Below, in pieces: positions 47,200 through 59,459 of a stretch of 64,000 bases of DNA. The DNA is from Micrasema longulum (lineage: Eukaryota > Arthropoda > Insecta > Trichoptera > Brachycentridae). Numbering within the stretch: position 1 is the stretch's first letter; each line of letters begins with the position of its first letter. Location: assembly GCA_022494885.1 (NCBI GenBank), contig JAGVSM010002913.1, positions 248,001 to 312,000 on the forward strand, written 5' to 3'. Both the position numbers and the translations under genes were made by a program. The notes below the pieces were generated by a model. It was not told the origin of the DNA and did no database searches. It saw only the letters and a list, made by a program, of their open reading frames with translations.

Positions 47200-48100
47200 A
47201 TATAAAAAAATACAGATCTAACTGCGGCCCTGAATGTTGCACGATAGTTGCAGATAATCGAAAGATGTTAAACACTAGTATCGTAATAATAAAATTATTT
47301 TTTTATACGTGGGTTTTTCGTACGCTAATGGCAGGTTACTCTGTTATATATTCTGTAATACCTGAGGCAATAATTTATTGGTAGGTATTTAAAAAAGGTT
47401 TGGCATTATTTAATTCAAACTCCTAGGCAATCAATAAACATAAAAAATAGAGTAGGGATGTATTTATATAGATACGAAAATAAATATTTAGTCAACAGGC
47501 CATACAGAGGTACGAAAAAGTTTACCACGTCAAATTTTATTATGGAATCGAGGATAACCTTTGAGCAATAATACGCCGTCCACTTGCACTTGCAGAGTTC
47601 AAAACCATTCTATGATTATCAATAAAGTAGTTAGCTACATTTTATTTATTAAGGAAATCATAGTCTTTATATAAATACAAGGTACAAAAGAACAATTTAA
47701 AAAAGTAAGACCAATTACAGATTTCACACTAAATTATTATGAATGCAGGAGGAGAGGGGAAACAATCATTAGATTCTAAGTATATATATATATAAAAATC
47801 TAAGTTTTAAATAAAAAGTACATAAAAGGGAGAAGACATTGTACAGCTCCAACTATACTTTCCTCCCCCCTCTCTCTGCTTCCATGAACATTTATATATC
47901 TTAGTGAAAATTCACAACCAACAATAATTGATTAGATGCAGGTAGTAGATGTACATATGAATAAGTAAAAATGAAGAGTTAAAATTAAAAGTTAAAATTA
48001 AAATTGAAAATTAAAATCAAAAATAAAAATTAAAAGAGTTAAAACAAAAAGATAAAATTTAAATTCAAAGTTAGAAGTTACGCAGGAGATAAATTAAAAT
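47200..48100. other. intergenic, AT-rich with A-rich repeat
   Basis: 47636-48100 resembles the TTTATTTATTAAGGAAA... repeat at 4145, ending in AAAATTAAAAT-type runs. No gene seen. Confidence 0.4.
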
Positions 48101-48404
48101 GTTTTTAACAGATCTGATAAAAATATAGTATTTACAGTGTAATACGAGTATGTCGATGTCACTAAAACTAAAATAGGTAATCTGTATTCTTCGAAGAGTG
48201 CTATTTTTTATATAATTATTCATTTTACAGCAAAACAATGGGTCGTAGGTACTCAGGTCGAGAATTGCAAGTGCAAACCGAAACCGCACACGTTTGTTGC
48301 TAAACCGAAAACCAAACTAAAAATTTGAAAAGCTTTTGTTCTATGCAACCAACGCCAACGACGCGAAAGGGCATCTCTTTCAGCGGGTAGCGAAATTTTT
48401 TCGG

Positions 48405-48680
48405 AAGGGAATATGGAAGTCTGACTGGTTTTTAAACTGCGTAACATTTATCATTTTGCCTATGTATAACAGCCACAATTCCTTAACTCTTCGATCTGTT
48501 AACTTTTGTGAAGTAAAAAAGACAATAATTTTGTTGATTTGGTATAAAAAGAAGTATAAACATTGTTTTCCATTTCTTTTGCAATAAATTTCAATCTCAG
48601 TAAGTCCCGAAGGAGTGAAATCCAAAGTTGCCTACAAACATTTCGACATACTCGAAATATCAGTTAAGGCAACGGTAATC
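48405..48680 (-). mobile_element. fold-back family copy F (minus, decayed)
   Basis: GGAATATGGAAGTCTGACTG, GTAACATTTATCATTTTGCC, GGAGTGAAATCC and ACAAACATTTCGACATACTC match the family in order. The module is broken. Confidence 0.65.
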
Positions 48681-48954
48681 ATTTTGATTTGATTTAATCG
48701 TTAAAATTAGTTTTATAATTTTTGATGATTACAACAAATAGTTTTCGCTCTACGATTGAGAATAAAATCGGTCGGTGGTTCGATTTTTTAAATTAAAAAA
48801 TATTTACAAAATAAAATCTTAAATTAAAATCCTGCTGAGTTGCATACATACAACTTGTCAGCAGGTTCTTAAAAATTGCATCGATTATTCACACTTTACC
48901 TACATTTATAATAATTTTACTTGAAAAAAATATTACATTATCAAAAATTAAAAA

Positions 48955-49220
48955 CTATTACTAATACAAAAAACTTTTTTCTTTTAACCATAATTTGAGC
49001 AAACGTCTCACTCTTGAATTTAACTCAGTATTTTTAATATTGTTTGGTAACATGTTAAATATTTTAGGTATACTGTATTGCAGTGTCCTTTTGCCATATT
49101 TATTGCAATATCTAGGAACAGCTAGCCGTTCCATACTAGTAAACCTGGTGTTGTAATCATGTACCAACTTGTGTTTATACATGAAGTGCGACGCATGCTG
49201 ACAAATTACTACCAAAGTAG
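48955..49220 (-). mobile_element. LINE 3' end, CR1/Jockey-like RT C-terminus
   Basis: The minus frame 48961-49215 reads HKLVHDYNTRFTSMERLAVP and YSIPKIFNMLPNNIKN, then a basic LKLWLKEKSFLY end. This is a truncated copy. Confidence 0.7.
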
Positions 49221-49374
49221 AGCCCTAAGAGAGAGTTTATTAACAGATTTATACATCAATGATATTGAAATATTTTGTCTCTGGCGGTATACATCTTTAC
49301 GTAGCAGCAATTTAATCAAATAATTTTTTACCAACATTGAAATTCTTAAAAAATACGAAACAACCACTAGGATA

Positions 49375-49505
49375 TGGCATGGACGCATACCGCGGATGCC
49401 TCAGTTCCTCGGTTGCCACGCGAGATTGACGAGGGGAAGACGAGATTTTTGGCTGGCGATAGGGTCTCCTGGAGGCGTATGGTGGTCATATGAGCGAACG
49501 TGGAA
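49375..49505 (+). mobile_element. RTE-like family 1 scrap
   Basis: GGCTGGCGATAGGGTCTCCT and GGAGGCG match 15148-15175 exactly or nearly so. Confidence 0.6.
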
Positions 49506-49799
49506 AATAAGGTTATCTTTGATTTGATAAAAGGAAATAATGTGATAATTTTGCACCATATTAAAAATATATATATATGTATGTTCGAGACTATAGGAAT
49601 TAATATTCAACATACCATTTTTCGATTTTCCCACAAATTATACCGTATTGTATTTTTTCGTTTTGTTTTCTCTTTTATTGCAAATTCAAAGATTGACAGA
49701 AGGTACATTATAAAAATAGGATAAAATTATTTGAAAAAATCCCACTAGGCATAACAGGCAGTGGGTATACTGATTTAGTCAGTTTAACGTAACAGCACT

Positions 49800-49985
49800 A
49801 TTTTATGTACAAATATGCATATAAATACATACATATATACATATACATACATGTTATATATACATCCATATATACATATACATACGCATACATATGTATA
49901 CATACATACACTTATAAACACATACATACATACATAACATTCAATACACATGACACACGTATATATATTTATATATATATGAAAT
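49800..49985. repeat. microsatellite (ACATAT/ATAC)n
   Basis: Imperfect CATA, TACA and TATA runs over about 185 bp. Open frames through it on both strands are repeat artefacts. Confidence 0.8.
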
Positions 49986-50139
49986 AGTATAAGATACAAA
50001 AAATAAACTTATTTTACTAGTAATTTAACTAAAGTAACCAATATCAGTAAGTATTGTATGGTTAATTTAAGCATCGTTAGATCCCCTGGGTTCACTCGAT
50101 ACTTCTACTGATGTGTGATCACAAATTTGTAAAACTAGA

Positions 50140-50310
50140 ATTATCGGGTTGTGGTCCTGTAGCTAGTGTCTCGGACTCACGGACCGAAGGTCCGTGGTTC
50201 GAATCCCACTCGACCCCAACTCGATTCCATTTTCTAATAGTTAGTTATTTACAACTCGTCGAAAATGGTTCTCAAAAATTAAATATTTATAAGAACGCAA
50301 ATATTTATTT
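50140..50310 (+). mobile_element. SINE-1 copy (plus, best preserved)
   Basis: GGGTTGTGGTCCTGTAGCTA, CGGACTCACGGACCGAAGGT, B box GGTTCGAATCC, then a body CTCGATTCCATTTTCTAATA ending in AAATATTTATAAGAACGCAA. The tRNA-like head and specific body define the family. Confidence 0.75.
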
Positions 50311-50329
50311 TTTATTCTATGTAAAAAAC

Positions 50330-50640
50330 AAGCAAACAAACCACCACGCCTCGCCGTTTCGCCGTAAGGGTAGGCAGAGAGGATAGAACGCCACATCACT
50401 TTGTCATTACTAACAGATCTCATTTTCTATACATTCATACATCTTTCCAACTTTTGACTTTTATTTTCAGATATTTATTGGATTTGGTCGTGCCATATCT
50501 TTCTCGGTCTTGTTTGATTTCAGCATCTATCGATATTAGCATCGTAAATCTTTTCAGCCGTTCATTCGCAGTCCATTCGCTCTACATGTCCAATCAACGC
50601 AGAACTTTTCTCACGATTTTGTCGATAATGTTTATATAAT
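50330..50640 (-). mobile_element. LINE 3' remnant (RTE-like, tentative)
   Basis: CGCCGTTTCGCCGTAAGGGT and TAGGCAGAGAGGATAGAACG begin a repeat that runs on through TGGATTTGGTCGTGCCATAT to CCATTCGCTCTACATGTCCA. It is the uninterrupted version of the split copy at 4030-4990. Confidence 0.5.
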
Positions 50641-50769
50641 GCATCGACATTTGTGCACCGATCGCACGAGTTTTACTACACATTCGCCAGAGAGACCATA
50701 AACATGTTATATTTGTCCTGACTGGCTATCAACCATGCTATGATATTATTAATCTATGTGTGAATAGTG

Positions 50770-51020
50770 CATTGCTTCAATGTAGGTTTGTATAGGTGTT
50801 CATTCTCCTTTCGTTCAAAAAGCATTTTCGAGGCTGCGTTCGCTTTCCTGGAATCCGATTGGCCAGCGAATGGTCAATGGTAGTCCTTTGTAATAACGTA
50901 TATAAACATAATATTGTGGAAAAGGTGTTTGTGCCTTTGCATAAATAAACATTTCCAATTAACGTTCGTGTCCGAAGAATAAATCCTATTCGAAATAATA
51001 AAATGCAGACGTTGGTGACC
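50770..51020 (+). mobile_element. possible LTR end with primer-binding-site-like sequence
   Basis: TATATAAA (50899-50906), AATAAA (50944-50949) and TTGGTGACC (51012-51020) are spaced like an LTR promoter, poly(A) signal and the start of an insect LTR-element primer-binding site. No second LTR or pol was seen, so this may be a solo or truncated element, or chance. Confidence 0.3.
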
Positions 51021-51454
51021 TAAATATAGGTACTTTGTCTATTGGAGGTATTGCAGATATTGCGAAACATAAACTGGAATGTTACTCACTGAACCAACTC
51101 GAGGAAAACTCTGAAAACGCGGCCATTTTACGAACAACAATGATTCAAAATAAGATTTCATCATCATTATCATTATCCTACTCCTGTCGGAACCCGGCGG
51201 TGCAGGGCATCCCATCGTAACACCAAATACCTATGGCGACGAATGTTTTTTACGAGTTCCACGCGTGGGAAAAAAACATTTATGAATGAAAAAAAAAATC
51301 AAAATTTAAACCGAAGGTTAAAAAATATTTGTTGAATAACTTATAAATCAAATATATGTACATTGTTATTGTCAAAGCACACATACTTACATTTTTATAT
51401 TTGCTCTTTTTCAAGATTCAAAATAAAATAAATAAATAAATTAAAAATAGCATT

Positions 51455-52285
51455 AACAAATTACAACCGGGATGGAGAATACCTTAAAAAAGGAAATATG
51501 GAAGTATGTTACACATTGTGTAAAGTGGCTACTTAAACCAGCCAATGACAGATCATAAGCCATGTAAAGCTCGGGTTTCCTAGGACAGCGGTGCCCGTAT
51601 TTTAACGGCCGTAGTAAACAGTGATGCGGTGGACAGCCGTCGTAACGGTGACTAGAGAATGGTTTCCTATAAAAACGGTGTTGATAACACCGTTAAAAAA
51701 TAAAACCACTCTCTAGCCACCGCTACGACGGCTGCCTACCGCATCACCGTTCACTACGGCCGTTAAGATACGGGCACCGCTGTCCTAGGAAACCCTAGCT
51801 TAAGTGCATAGACTTTCATATTCCCTTCTTTACGGTATTCTCCATCCCTGTTGTAATTTGTTAATCTTAATTCTCTCTCCCGAAGGGGTGAAATCCAGTC
51901 TTTTGTCAACAAACATTTGGACAAATTTAAAAATTGTAATTGTTTTCAGGCGTTGCCTAGTATGTGAAATAATTCAGTCAGACGAATCTCTTCACGACAA
52001 TAAAGGTCTCAGCTCTTTAACTTCACTAAAATCAACAAATGGAGGTATTGAAGGAATATGGATGTTTAAACATAGGCAAAATGGTGAATGTTACACAGTG
52101 TGTAAAGTGGCTACTTAAACCAGCCAATGACAGATCATAAGCTCTGTAAATGCCTAGACTTCCATATTCCTTTCTTTAAGGGATTCTCCATCCCTGTTGT
52201 AATTTGTTAATCTTATTGACTCCCGAGAGGGTGAAATCCAATCTTTTGTCTACAAACATTTGGACAAACTCCAATATTGTAAAAA
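51455..52285 (+). mobile_element. fold-back family copy G with intact coding module and nested MITE
   Basis: Starts with the inverted terminus ACAAATTACAACCGGGATGG, then switches to plus-strand family sequence. A second, nearly complete unit follows in tandem (51830-52285). TTGTTTTCAG at 51940-51949 precedes a 55-codon module (51950-52118) ending GECYTVCKVAT and TAA. The first unit is interrupted by the MITE at 51568-51800. Confidence 0.85.
51568..51800. mobile_element. 233-bp hairpin MITE with TAA target duplication
   Basis: Arms of about 110 bp (AGCTCGGGTTTCCTAGGACA at the left tip; its inverse with one mismatch at the right tip) around a short centre GGTGTTGATAACACC. TAA at 51565-51567 and 51801-51803. 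The uninterrupted site is visible at 52145-52155 (CTGTAAATGCC). A 3-bp TWA target fits PIF/Harbinger MITEs. Confidence 0.85.
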
Positions 52286-52574
52286 TAGCATTATTTTCGG
52301 AGACTTGCAACATAACACTATTACAGTGATCGTCGTTTTTTGTACGTTTGACGTAAATTCAGTTGATTTTATAATATTTATGGTTGCTAGTGAAATACAC
52401 CCAATAAATATTTATATTCGTATATAATATGACTTTAAATATCAATTAATATTTGTGTTTGTATATTGTTTTACAATCAAATGAAGTATTCAAACATGCT
52501 TTCGTTCGAATAAGCTAGAGTGGAGTTTTAAATGCAATATGTAGCGTAAACAGTGTATTTGTAACATTATAATT

Positions 52575-53220
52575 ATGACAAATTACTACAGAGATGGAAC
52601 ATTTCAGAGAAGGAAATATGGAAGTCTAAGCCTTTACAGGGCTTATGATTCGTCATTGGCTAGTTTCAGAGGCCACTTTATACACTGTGTAACATTCAAT
52701 ATTTTGTCTTGTTTGAACTACCATATTTCTTCAATTCTTTCATCTGTTGATTATAGGGAAGTTAAAGTGCTGAAACCTTTATTGTTGTGAAGAGATTCAT
52801 CTGATTGAACTATCTCACATATCAGGCAATGCCAAAACACGTGGTCAAACTGAAAATATCGCAACATAATAATTATACTTGAATAATGTTTTGAGCATCT
52901 CCAAATGTTTGCAGACAGGCTGGATTTCCTCCCTACGGAGCATTTTAGATCTATTTTTTTTGCAACAGAGTATAAGAAGAAGTACAACTTTTGGAAAATT
53001 GTTTTCAGGCGTTGCTTAGTAAGTGTATTGGTTCAGCCGAATGAATCTTGCCCACATGACATAGGTTTCAGCTCCTTTACTTCACAAAAGTCAACAGATG
53101 GAAGAGTTCAGGATATGTGGATGTTTCAACATGTGCAGAATAGTAAATGTAATACAGTGTGTAAAGTGGCCACTTAAACTAGACTTTCATATTCCCTGCT
53201 CGAAAATGTTTCAAATCTCC
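52575..53220. mobile_element. fold-back family copy H: palindrome with intact module
   Basis: Left arm (52577-52830, minus) and right arm (53000-53200, plus) face each other but come from different subfamilies. TTGTTTTCAG at 52999-53008 precedes a 55-codon module (53009-53177), the same length as in copy G, reading GRVQDMWMFQHVQN and CNTVCKVAT, then TAA. Confidence 0.8.
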
Positions 53221-53224
53221 AAAA

Positions 53225-54180
53225 GTAAGAATAATTAAAACAAACAATCTCAATATATGGAAACAAAAACTTGTCTATAATCTTTTGATCAATCTCGCCA
53301 TTCATTTGTAAATAGGTAGTTGCAGATTGCAAGCATTGAATTGGATATTTTCGATTGGCCTTCAGTTGAATAACAAAGTGTGTAAAAAGCGGACAAATTA
53401 CCAAGCTTTTATGTTATTATTATTACAACAAAACAGACAACGTGCTTCTATTATTTTGTCAGTTAGTTCGATTATCTACGTACGAGCGTTTACAAAATGG
53501 CACCCGAGTTTTTATCGTTGCGGTTGAGTATGTGAATCATGAAAATATATTATTGGGTTTAATATTCTGGACATCGGTCATTTTATTCGCCAAGTTGATT
53601 TACTACACTGATCGCATCATTCATATTTATAAATTTTCAAGTACTGAGACACGATGTTATGCGTGTAAGAACCCATTTAAATAAATCACAAATACAGGTA
53701 AATTTCAAGATCACAAAATATGGTTATGTTTTTATCGAGGTTTTCCCGTTATAAATTGCCTCATTGATGTTTCAATAATTACTCATATTTACTTATTTGC
53801 CTTTTTTATTCTGATTATCTTAAATCCATTTGGATGCATTCATCATAATCATGAAATATAATTTTAATATTTATATTTTTTGGTCGATTTTAAGATGTTT
53901 TTTTCTTTAACGCCGGAATCCGATCTAAACAATGTAACAAATGTTTAAATAATGCTTGATTTTATTAAATAAACAGTGATAACCGAACAAATATTATATA
54001 ATAAAAAAAGCATAAATTAAATAAAATAAATATTTTCTTAATTTTGATAGAGAAACTACACACACCCACTTACGAGTATATATTATTATATTGTAATTAT
54101 GCCGTTTTATTCTAATTATAAAAAATATCATCATTTTTAGTAGAACTGATTTCTGTAAACTTAAGTTATTCACTCGACTA
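53225..54180. other. intergenic stretch
   Basis: AT-rich. The frame 53442-53684 (80 codons) has a hydrophobic stretch (ILLGLIFWTSVILFAKLIYY) and a CYACKNP end, but no start context, splice sites or homology I can name. Nothing else I can support. Confidence 0.35.
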
Positions 54181-54189
54181 TATTTTTAA

Positions 54190-55550
54190 TGTAATTTTTT
54201 ATTTTTATTTATTTATTTATTGAAATCTACAGCATATACAAAAATACGGTTTTATCATAATAGGTACTTAACACTAAACTAAAAATGATCTCAAACTTAT
54301 AATTATTAATATACGTAATGTGTCATAAATAAATCTATATTACACAAGAATAGAATTTGGAAAACCATAAATAAAATGTCTACATATTTATCATTGTAAA
54401 TTTAAAATAAAATGAAAAAATAATATTATATTTACTCATCACTACTCACCCACGGTGACAATGCCTGTATGCTGTCGCTGATTTCCCTTTTGAATTTATT
54501 ATTATTCAAGTTGAAGATATCACTCGCATTGGCTCCAGTAATATTATTATATAAGTTGCATATTCTATAAATGCACGAATTTTTTGCTGCATTCGTATTT
54601 ACATCGGTGCAGTAAAATAATTTGGTGTGACGGGTACGTTTAAAAAGTACATGGAAATTAATTAAACTTAGTTAATTGGGGCAGTCAGTAATCCCATTTA
54701 GATCAGCAATCTATCGTCTATTATTCAGAGAGTTTATTTTTTAATGTACTCTGGCTTCATTATAATTATTTCTGTATGATAGACATTTCATTAATTTATT
54801 TTTGACTTTTTCTATTTTATATTCGTGATTTTCATAGCATGGGGACCAGATTAAAGTTCCATGTTCAAACCGACTTCTGACAAATGAGTTATACAAATTT
54901 TTTAGGGTACTTATATCTTAAAACATTTTAGTGACTCTAGTTACAAAACCTAACGATTTTAATGCATCACCCGTAATATGCCTGACATGTTTGATAAAGT
55001 CGAGTTTACTATTTAAAAGAACACCGAGATCCCGAGTTATTTGAACATTCTTTATTGATTTGGTAATAAGGTTATATTGATGATGAATGATAATTATGTT
55101 TCGAGTAAAGGTGATTTGAAAGCATTTGGATATGTTTAAATATAATTTATTACGACCACAATACAGAGAAAGGCGGTCTAGATCTTCTTGCAGATACATA
55201 CAATCATTTGGTAATTTTATCGGTTTAAATATTTTGACGTCATCAGCATAGAGTAATAAAGATGAGTGTTTAAAGCTCTTCAACAATGTCAAAAATATAT
55301 AAAATAAAAAATAATGGACCAAGATGGGAACCTTGTGGAATACCCGATGGAGTTAGTCTAAAAGAAGATTGGAAACCTTTTATATATGATGTGATCCATC
55401 TGAAAAGGTCTCATCTCATGCCATAACTCCAAAGTTTTTGTAGGAGTATTGTATGATTGATTTTATAAAATGCTTTCGAGAAGTCGGTATATATGACATC
55501 GACTTGAATGCGTTTGTCCATCGAGGCATTTAACTTCTCCGTGAAGGATT
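54190..55550 (-). mobile_element. Jockey-like LINE, reverse transcriptase palm to 3' end (decayed)
   Basis: The minus frame 54918-55322 (134 codons) has the catalytic box LLYADDVKIF, LQEDLDRLSLYCGRNKLYLN and RDLGVLLNSKLDFIKHVRHI. Upstream, out of frame, GIPQGSHLGPL-type sequence (around 55320-55345) and an AFDK-like block give the earlier RT motifs. Downstream sequence reaches an A/T-rich tail near 54195. Frameshifts make it inactive. Confidence 0.8.
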
Positions 55551-55808
55551 ATATTCATTGTATCAGATTAGATATAGGTATTTTTATGTAAAAAATTATA
55601 ATTATACTGCTCTTATGAGCAAAAAGGCAGCTATTTGCAAAAGTCGTATTTTGAAATGATACTTTTTAGCGTTTATCCACTTTAAAAACTGTAAATAATT
55701 ATATGTAAAAAACACATCACGTCAATTGTTTCTGAGCATAAATCCTGTATGTGTCATATCTACACTGTGTTTTTGATTATGAATCTCTCAATAATGTGTT
55801 GAAGCTTA

Positions 55809-56175
55809 TACAGGCTGTTCTTTAAACTCCGTCACATATGAAACCACGATGATTAGTATGGGCAAGAAGACATATTAGCATATTTCAAAAAATATTTAGA
55901 ACAAAGATTTTTAAAAAAAATAAAATATTTAAAAAAACAAATATTTGCTTACTTCTGCAGGGGAAAAATGAGGGGAGCGCGGCGCAGTATCAGACTCCCC
56001 CCTTCCTCCTTCTCGTTTCACCCCTGCAGAAGTAAGCAACCATTTGCTTTTTTTGATATTTTATTTTTTTAAATTATATTCGTTTTAAAAAAATATTTTA
56101 ATGTGCCAAAATGTCTTCTTGCTCATACTGATCATCGTGGTTTCGGATGTGACCGGGTTTAAAGAACACCCTGTA
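55809..56175. mobile_element. fold-back MITE with TACAGGSTGTTC ends
   Basis: TACAGGCTGTTCTTTAAAC (left) and the inverse of GTTTAAAGAACACCCTGTA (right) head long arms; a second inner palindrome (CTTACTTCTGCAGGGG...CCCCTGCAGAAGTAAG) surrounds a GC-rich loop. TA-rich flanks fit a TA target. Confidence 0.8.
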
Positions 56176-56179
56176 TATA

Positions 56180-58980
56180 AACATAAATAACACACTCATT
56201 ATAGTTTTTCGTAGGTACTTAAATACTTTTTTTTACCTTATATTGTTACGTTGTCCGCTAAATTACCGTGGAACCACAAACAGAATGAACGTTTACATGC
56301 TCTGACTTTTATTCATACAAACGTACATATTAACATATTTTTTCTACGGAGCAACGATTTTTTTTACAAACCATGTATGTTATACATCATTTAATTTTTT
56401 AGTTAATTGTTTTTATGGGAGCTAGGACCATCTAAATACCCTTAAAAGCGCCCAGTTTTATCTGCCGTCTTCGGACGTACGATTATAAATATGATAAATG
56501 TTTTTGAAAACGCAAAAGGTACCGACACAGAGAATTTCATTCTGATACACTTTCTTTTAAAATATCGGTTCAGTTTTGTGGTGCGGAAATCGAGAATACG
56601 AAACCTGGATTTTGTCTGCATAATCAGTCCGAAGCGACGCGACGTGCAGTTATTTTTTTCTCACTACCAGGGAGGCATTTTCGAGAGACTGACACAAAAA
56701 CAGTATTTAAACACGTATTCATCAAAATTCTCTGTCACCGCATACCCTCTGACTCAGACATAAGTTCAATTTTGTATTGCGTCTGTCCTTTTTTATGCCA
56801 CGAGAAAATAAGAGTGAAAATTTCCCTGCATAATTTGCGATATTAGTATTGTGATGACAGTAGTCGGAGGTATTTAGGGCATAATATTTACCGTTACCTC
56901 GCTAGAATTCTTGATTGCGCAATATTTTGAAATAATAACATTTTACTTACAAATTATATACTATTCCCTCATTTGACTAGGAAAATAATTAATTGATTAA
57001 TTGATGAAACAAATAATAATCATGAATCGTTCCCCTGTTCAAGGACATGATTACATCTGTACCTTAGAGGATAAACCATGAGAGCCACATTAAACGAAAT
57101 GTTCAGGAAACAAGATTTTGTAATTGTGCTGTTTTCAAAACATTATAACTTGGAACCAAACATTGAGGAAGGTAACTAGAGTAAGCATAAGCGTTCGAAA
57201 TATGGTCCATCAACAATTGGCAAATGTTTGATAGAACGGGCTTTAGTCTGTTGCGAGAATTCCCCAGCTTTTTTTCTCCTCGCAATTACTAAAACGCCCA
57301 TATGTACGCTAAAATACTGCACAAATCGATCTGGAAAATATATAAAAAGCAATGGTATAACCTTTCACCGGTAAGTAATGTTCTTATTTTAATAAATACT
57401 TGTTTAAATAGATATTTTAATGTCAAAAAACGTCTTATTAATATGTTACCAATTCGTTAGTTATCTCCTGTCTCTTTCCTGCTCAGTCAGGAGGCGTATA
57501 GTGAAACGACAAACAAAGGTGACGCGTATGCGGAAGGGAGCGACACACTGAATAGAACTAACAGTAAACCGATGTAAACAGACCGTGCTTTTTACCATAC
57601 TACATGTTTTGCTTGCCTAAGTCGACGTGATATGACGTGACGACGCTTGCTCCCTCCACTGTTCATTCCCTTTTCTTTGGGGACATATTTTTAGCTAGGA
57701 TTTGTATGAAGTGTCATCTCGATATATTTTATCTCCGTGGAACCAAATGCGATAATTTCAGTCTAAAAAGAACTTAATGTAAAATAATAATTATTTTGAT
57801 AAAATAAGTACATATTCAAATAGCGAATCTGAGACTACGGATTTTTTTGCATTAAAACAAAATAGACTTCAGATTTTTATTTCAACTCAAAAAAGCATAT
57901 TTATGACGAAAGTGGGCTTCGGCATTTTATTCACGTATAAATTAGCTTATTAGTTTTTGCATTTTAAACTTCAAAACGGCAAAAAGTTGGCTCCCTTGTT
58001 TTAAGAACAAATTTACACATACCTACGCACAATGCACATGTCAATATTATGCCCCTTCAAGAAAACATTTCGTCAAATAATATTGTATATATATTTTTAA
58101 ATTGTAATATTATGTATCAATTACCCAAATAATAATTTTTTTACACAATAAATATATCAACATTTTAATGGAGCATGTTAAAAAATCAATTGGAAAAATA
58201 CTTGTGTCACATGTGAACAAAGGAATTAAAATCAACACAATGCAGTATCTTCCAAACACGCATCCTAGGATTATAATTTATTGTTGTTCAAAATTAAAAA
58301 ATGGGAATAAATACAGTAAAAGTCAAATAAACATAAACACTTACCCACTAATAAAAACACAATATAAAATCACATACGCAACACTTCGGCAAGGAAAAAT
58401 TGCTAAAAATAGTAATAGTAGTTAGTTATATTATTTAATATTAAAATAATATTAGCACATTTTCAGAAAAAAAATCATATTGTATTCTCAGTATTGCGAA
58501 TATTTTTAACACTGTTAGAAATAAAATCAAACCAGCCCGTTCTGGAATATAAAAATCTCGACTCAATTTTATAAAACATTTTCGAACCGTATGTATTTCA
58601 ATAATGCAGTCTACAGTAATTAGATAATTTTTTTTGGAGTTAGGATTCTCAAATTATTAAAGTTTGCACGGAAAATTAACAATTGGTGTTTAGAGTATCT
58701 ATTAAAACTTTATAGTATACACGGCACATATTAAAAATGAACTTTTGAAATTGTCTGTTAAAATGACAGATTTTAATATTTCACAACATTGACTGTTGTT
58801 GTGTCATTGTTTTTTTTTTTTAATAATAAATTCGGTGAATAGATAATTTATTAATATTCAGTAGGTACCCGGGTACTTATTTAGTTATTATAATTTTATT
58901 ATTAAATAAATATATTAATAAAACTTATTGCAGATAGTATGTTTGTTTGTTTAATAAGCCGTGTTAAATGTTAGTATGTT
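56180..58980. other. intergenic stretch
   Basis: AT-rich; open frames at 56491-56763 and 58168-58425 lack any recognisable content. A GC-richer part lies at 57480-57700. No feature I can support. Confidence 0.4.
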
Positions 58981-59020
58981 AGCGCCTGTCGTCGAACCGA
59001 GTAAACATACAAATTTCGTT
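58980..59020 (+). repeat. short repeat shared with 372-405
   Basis: GCGCCTGTCGTCGAACCGAG plus TAAACATACAAATTTC resembles GTGCCTGTCGGTGAACCACG plus TAAACATAAAAATTTC at the window start. Confidence 0.45.
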
Positions 59021-59459
59021 TGTGGCATTCTAGATTTTTTTTTAAATGAAAAGCAGAGGGTATTATAGATTTGAATGGACTCTACCTACCTATAAATCAA
59101 TATTTCTTATTTCCTTTATGAAACCTATTCGTCATTGATCGGTCAACAAACTCTTGTTGGTTCCACAGAACTGGAGAAAGGGACCTTGTACACTTTCTCC
59201 TGAGCGGGCCTTAAAACGTCACATTATTATTGCGTCATCGTTTTGGGTCTTGTCATAAGACCCCGCTCCAGCGTCCAATCGGTGCTCTCGAAATTTTGTG
59301 CCAATATTTTTGACAAAAACACGACGTTTTTGTAATATAAACTTTCCAAATTATTCAAGAATGTTAAAAACAAAATTAAAATTAGTGACATTTACGTAAT
59401 ATCGTGTTAGACGTAGGTATTTATTGGAGGGAATTATCATCATCAAACCCTTATCCGCA

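Noticed and set aside
49784..49999. Tyr/Ile/Cys-rich ORFs on both strands
   Set aside because: They are translations of a CATA/TATA microsatellite.
53442..53684. Small membrane protein
   Set aside because: One hydrophobic stretch only; AT-rich DNA gives such stretches often, and no start context, splice sites or second copy support it.
54918..55322. Functional reverse transcriptase
   Set aside because: The YADD box is present, but flanking RT motifs are out of frame and no endonuclease or full ORF is seen; it is a dead LINE.
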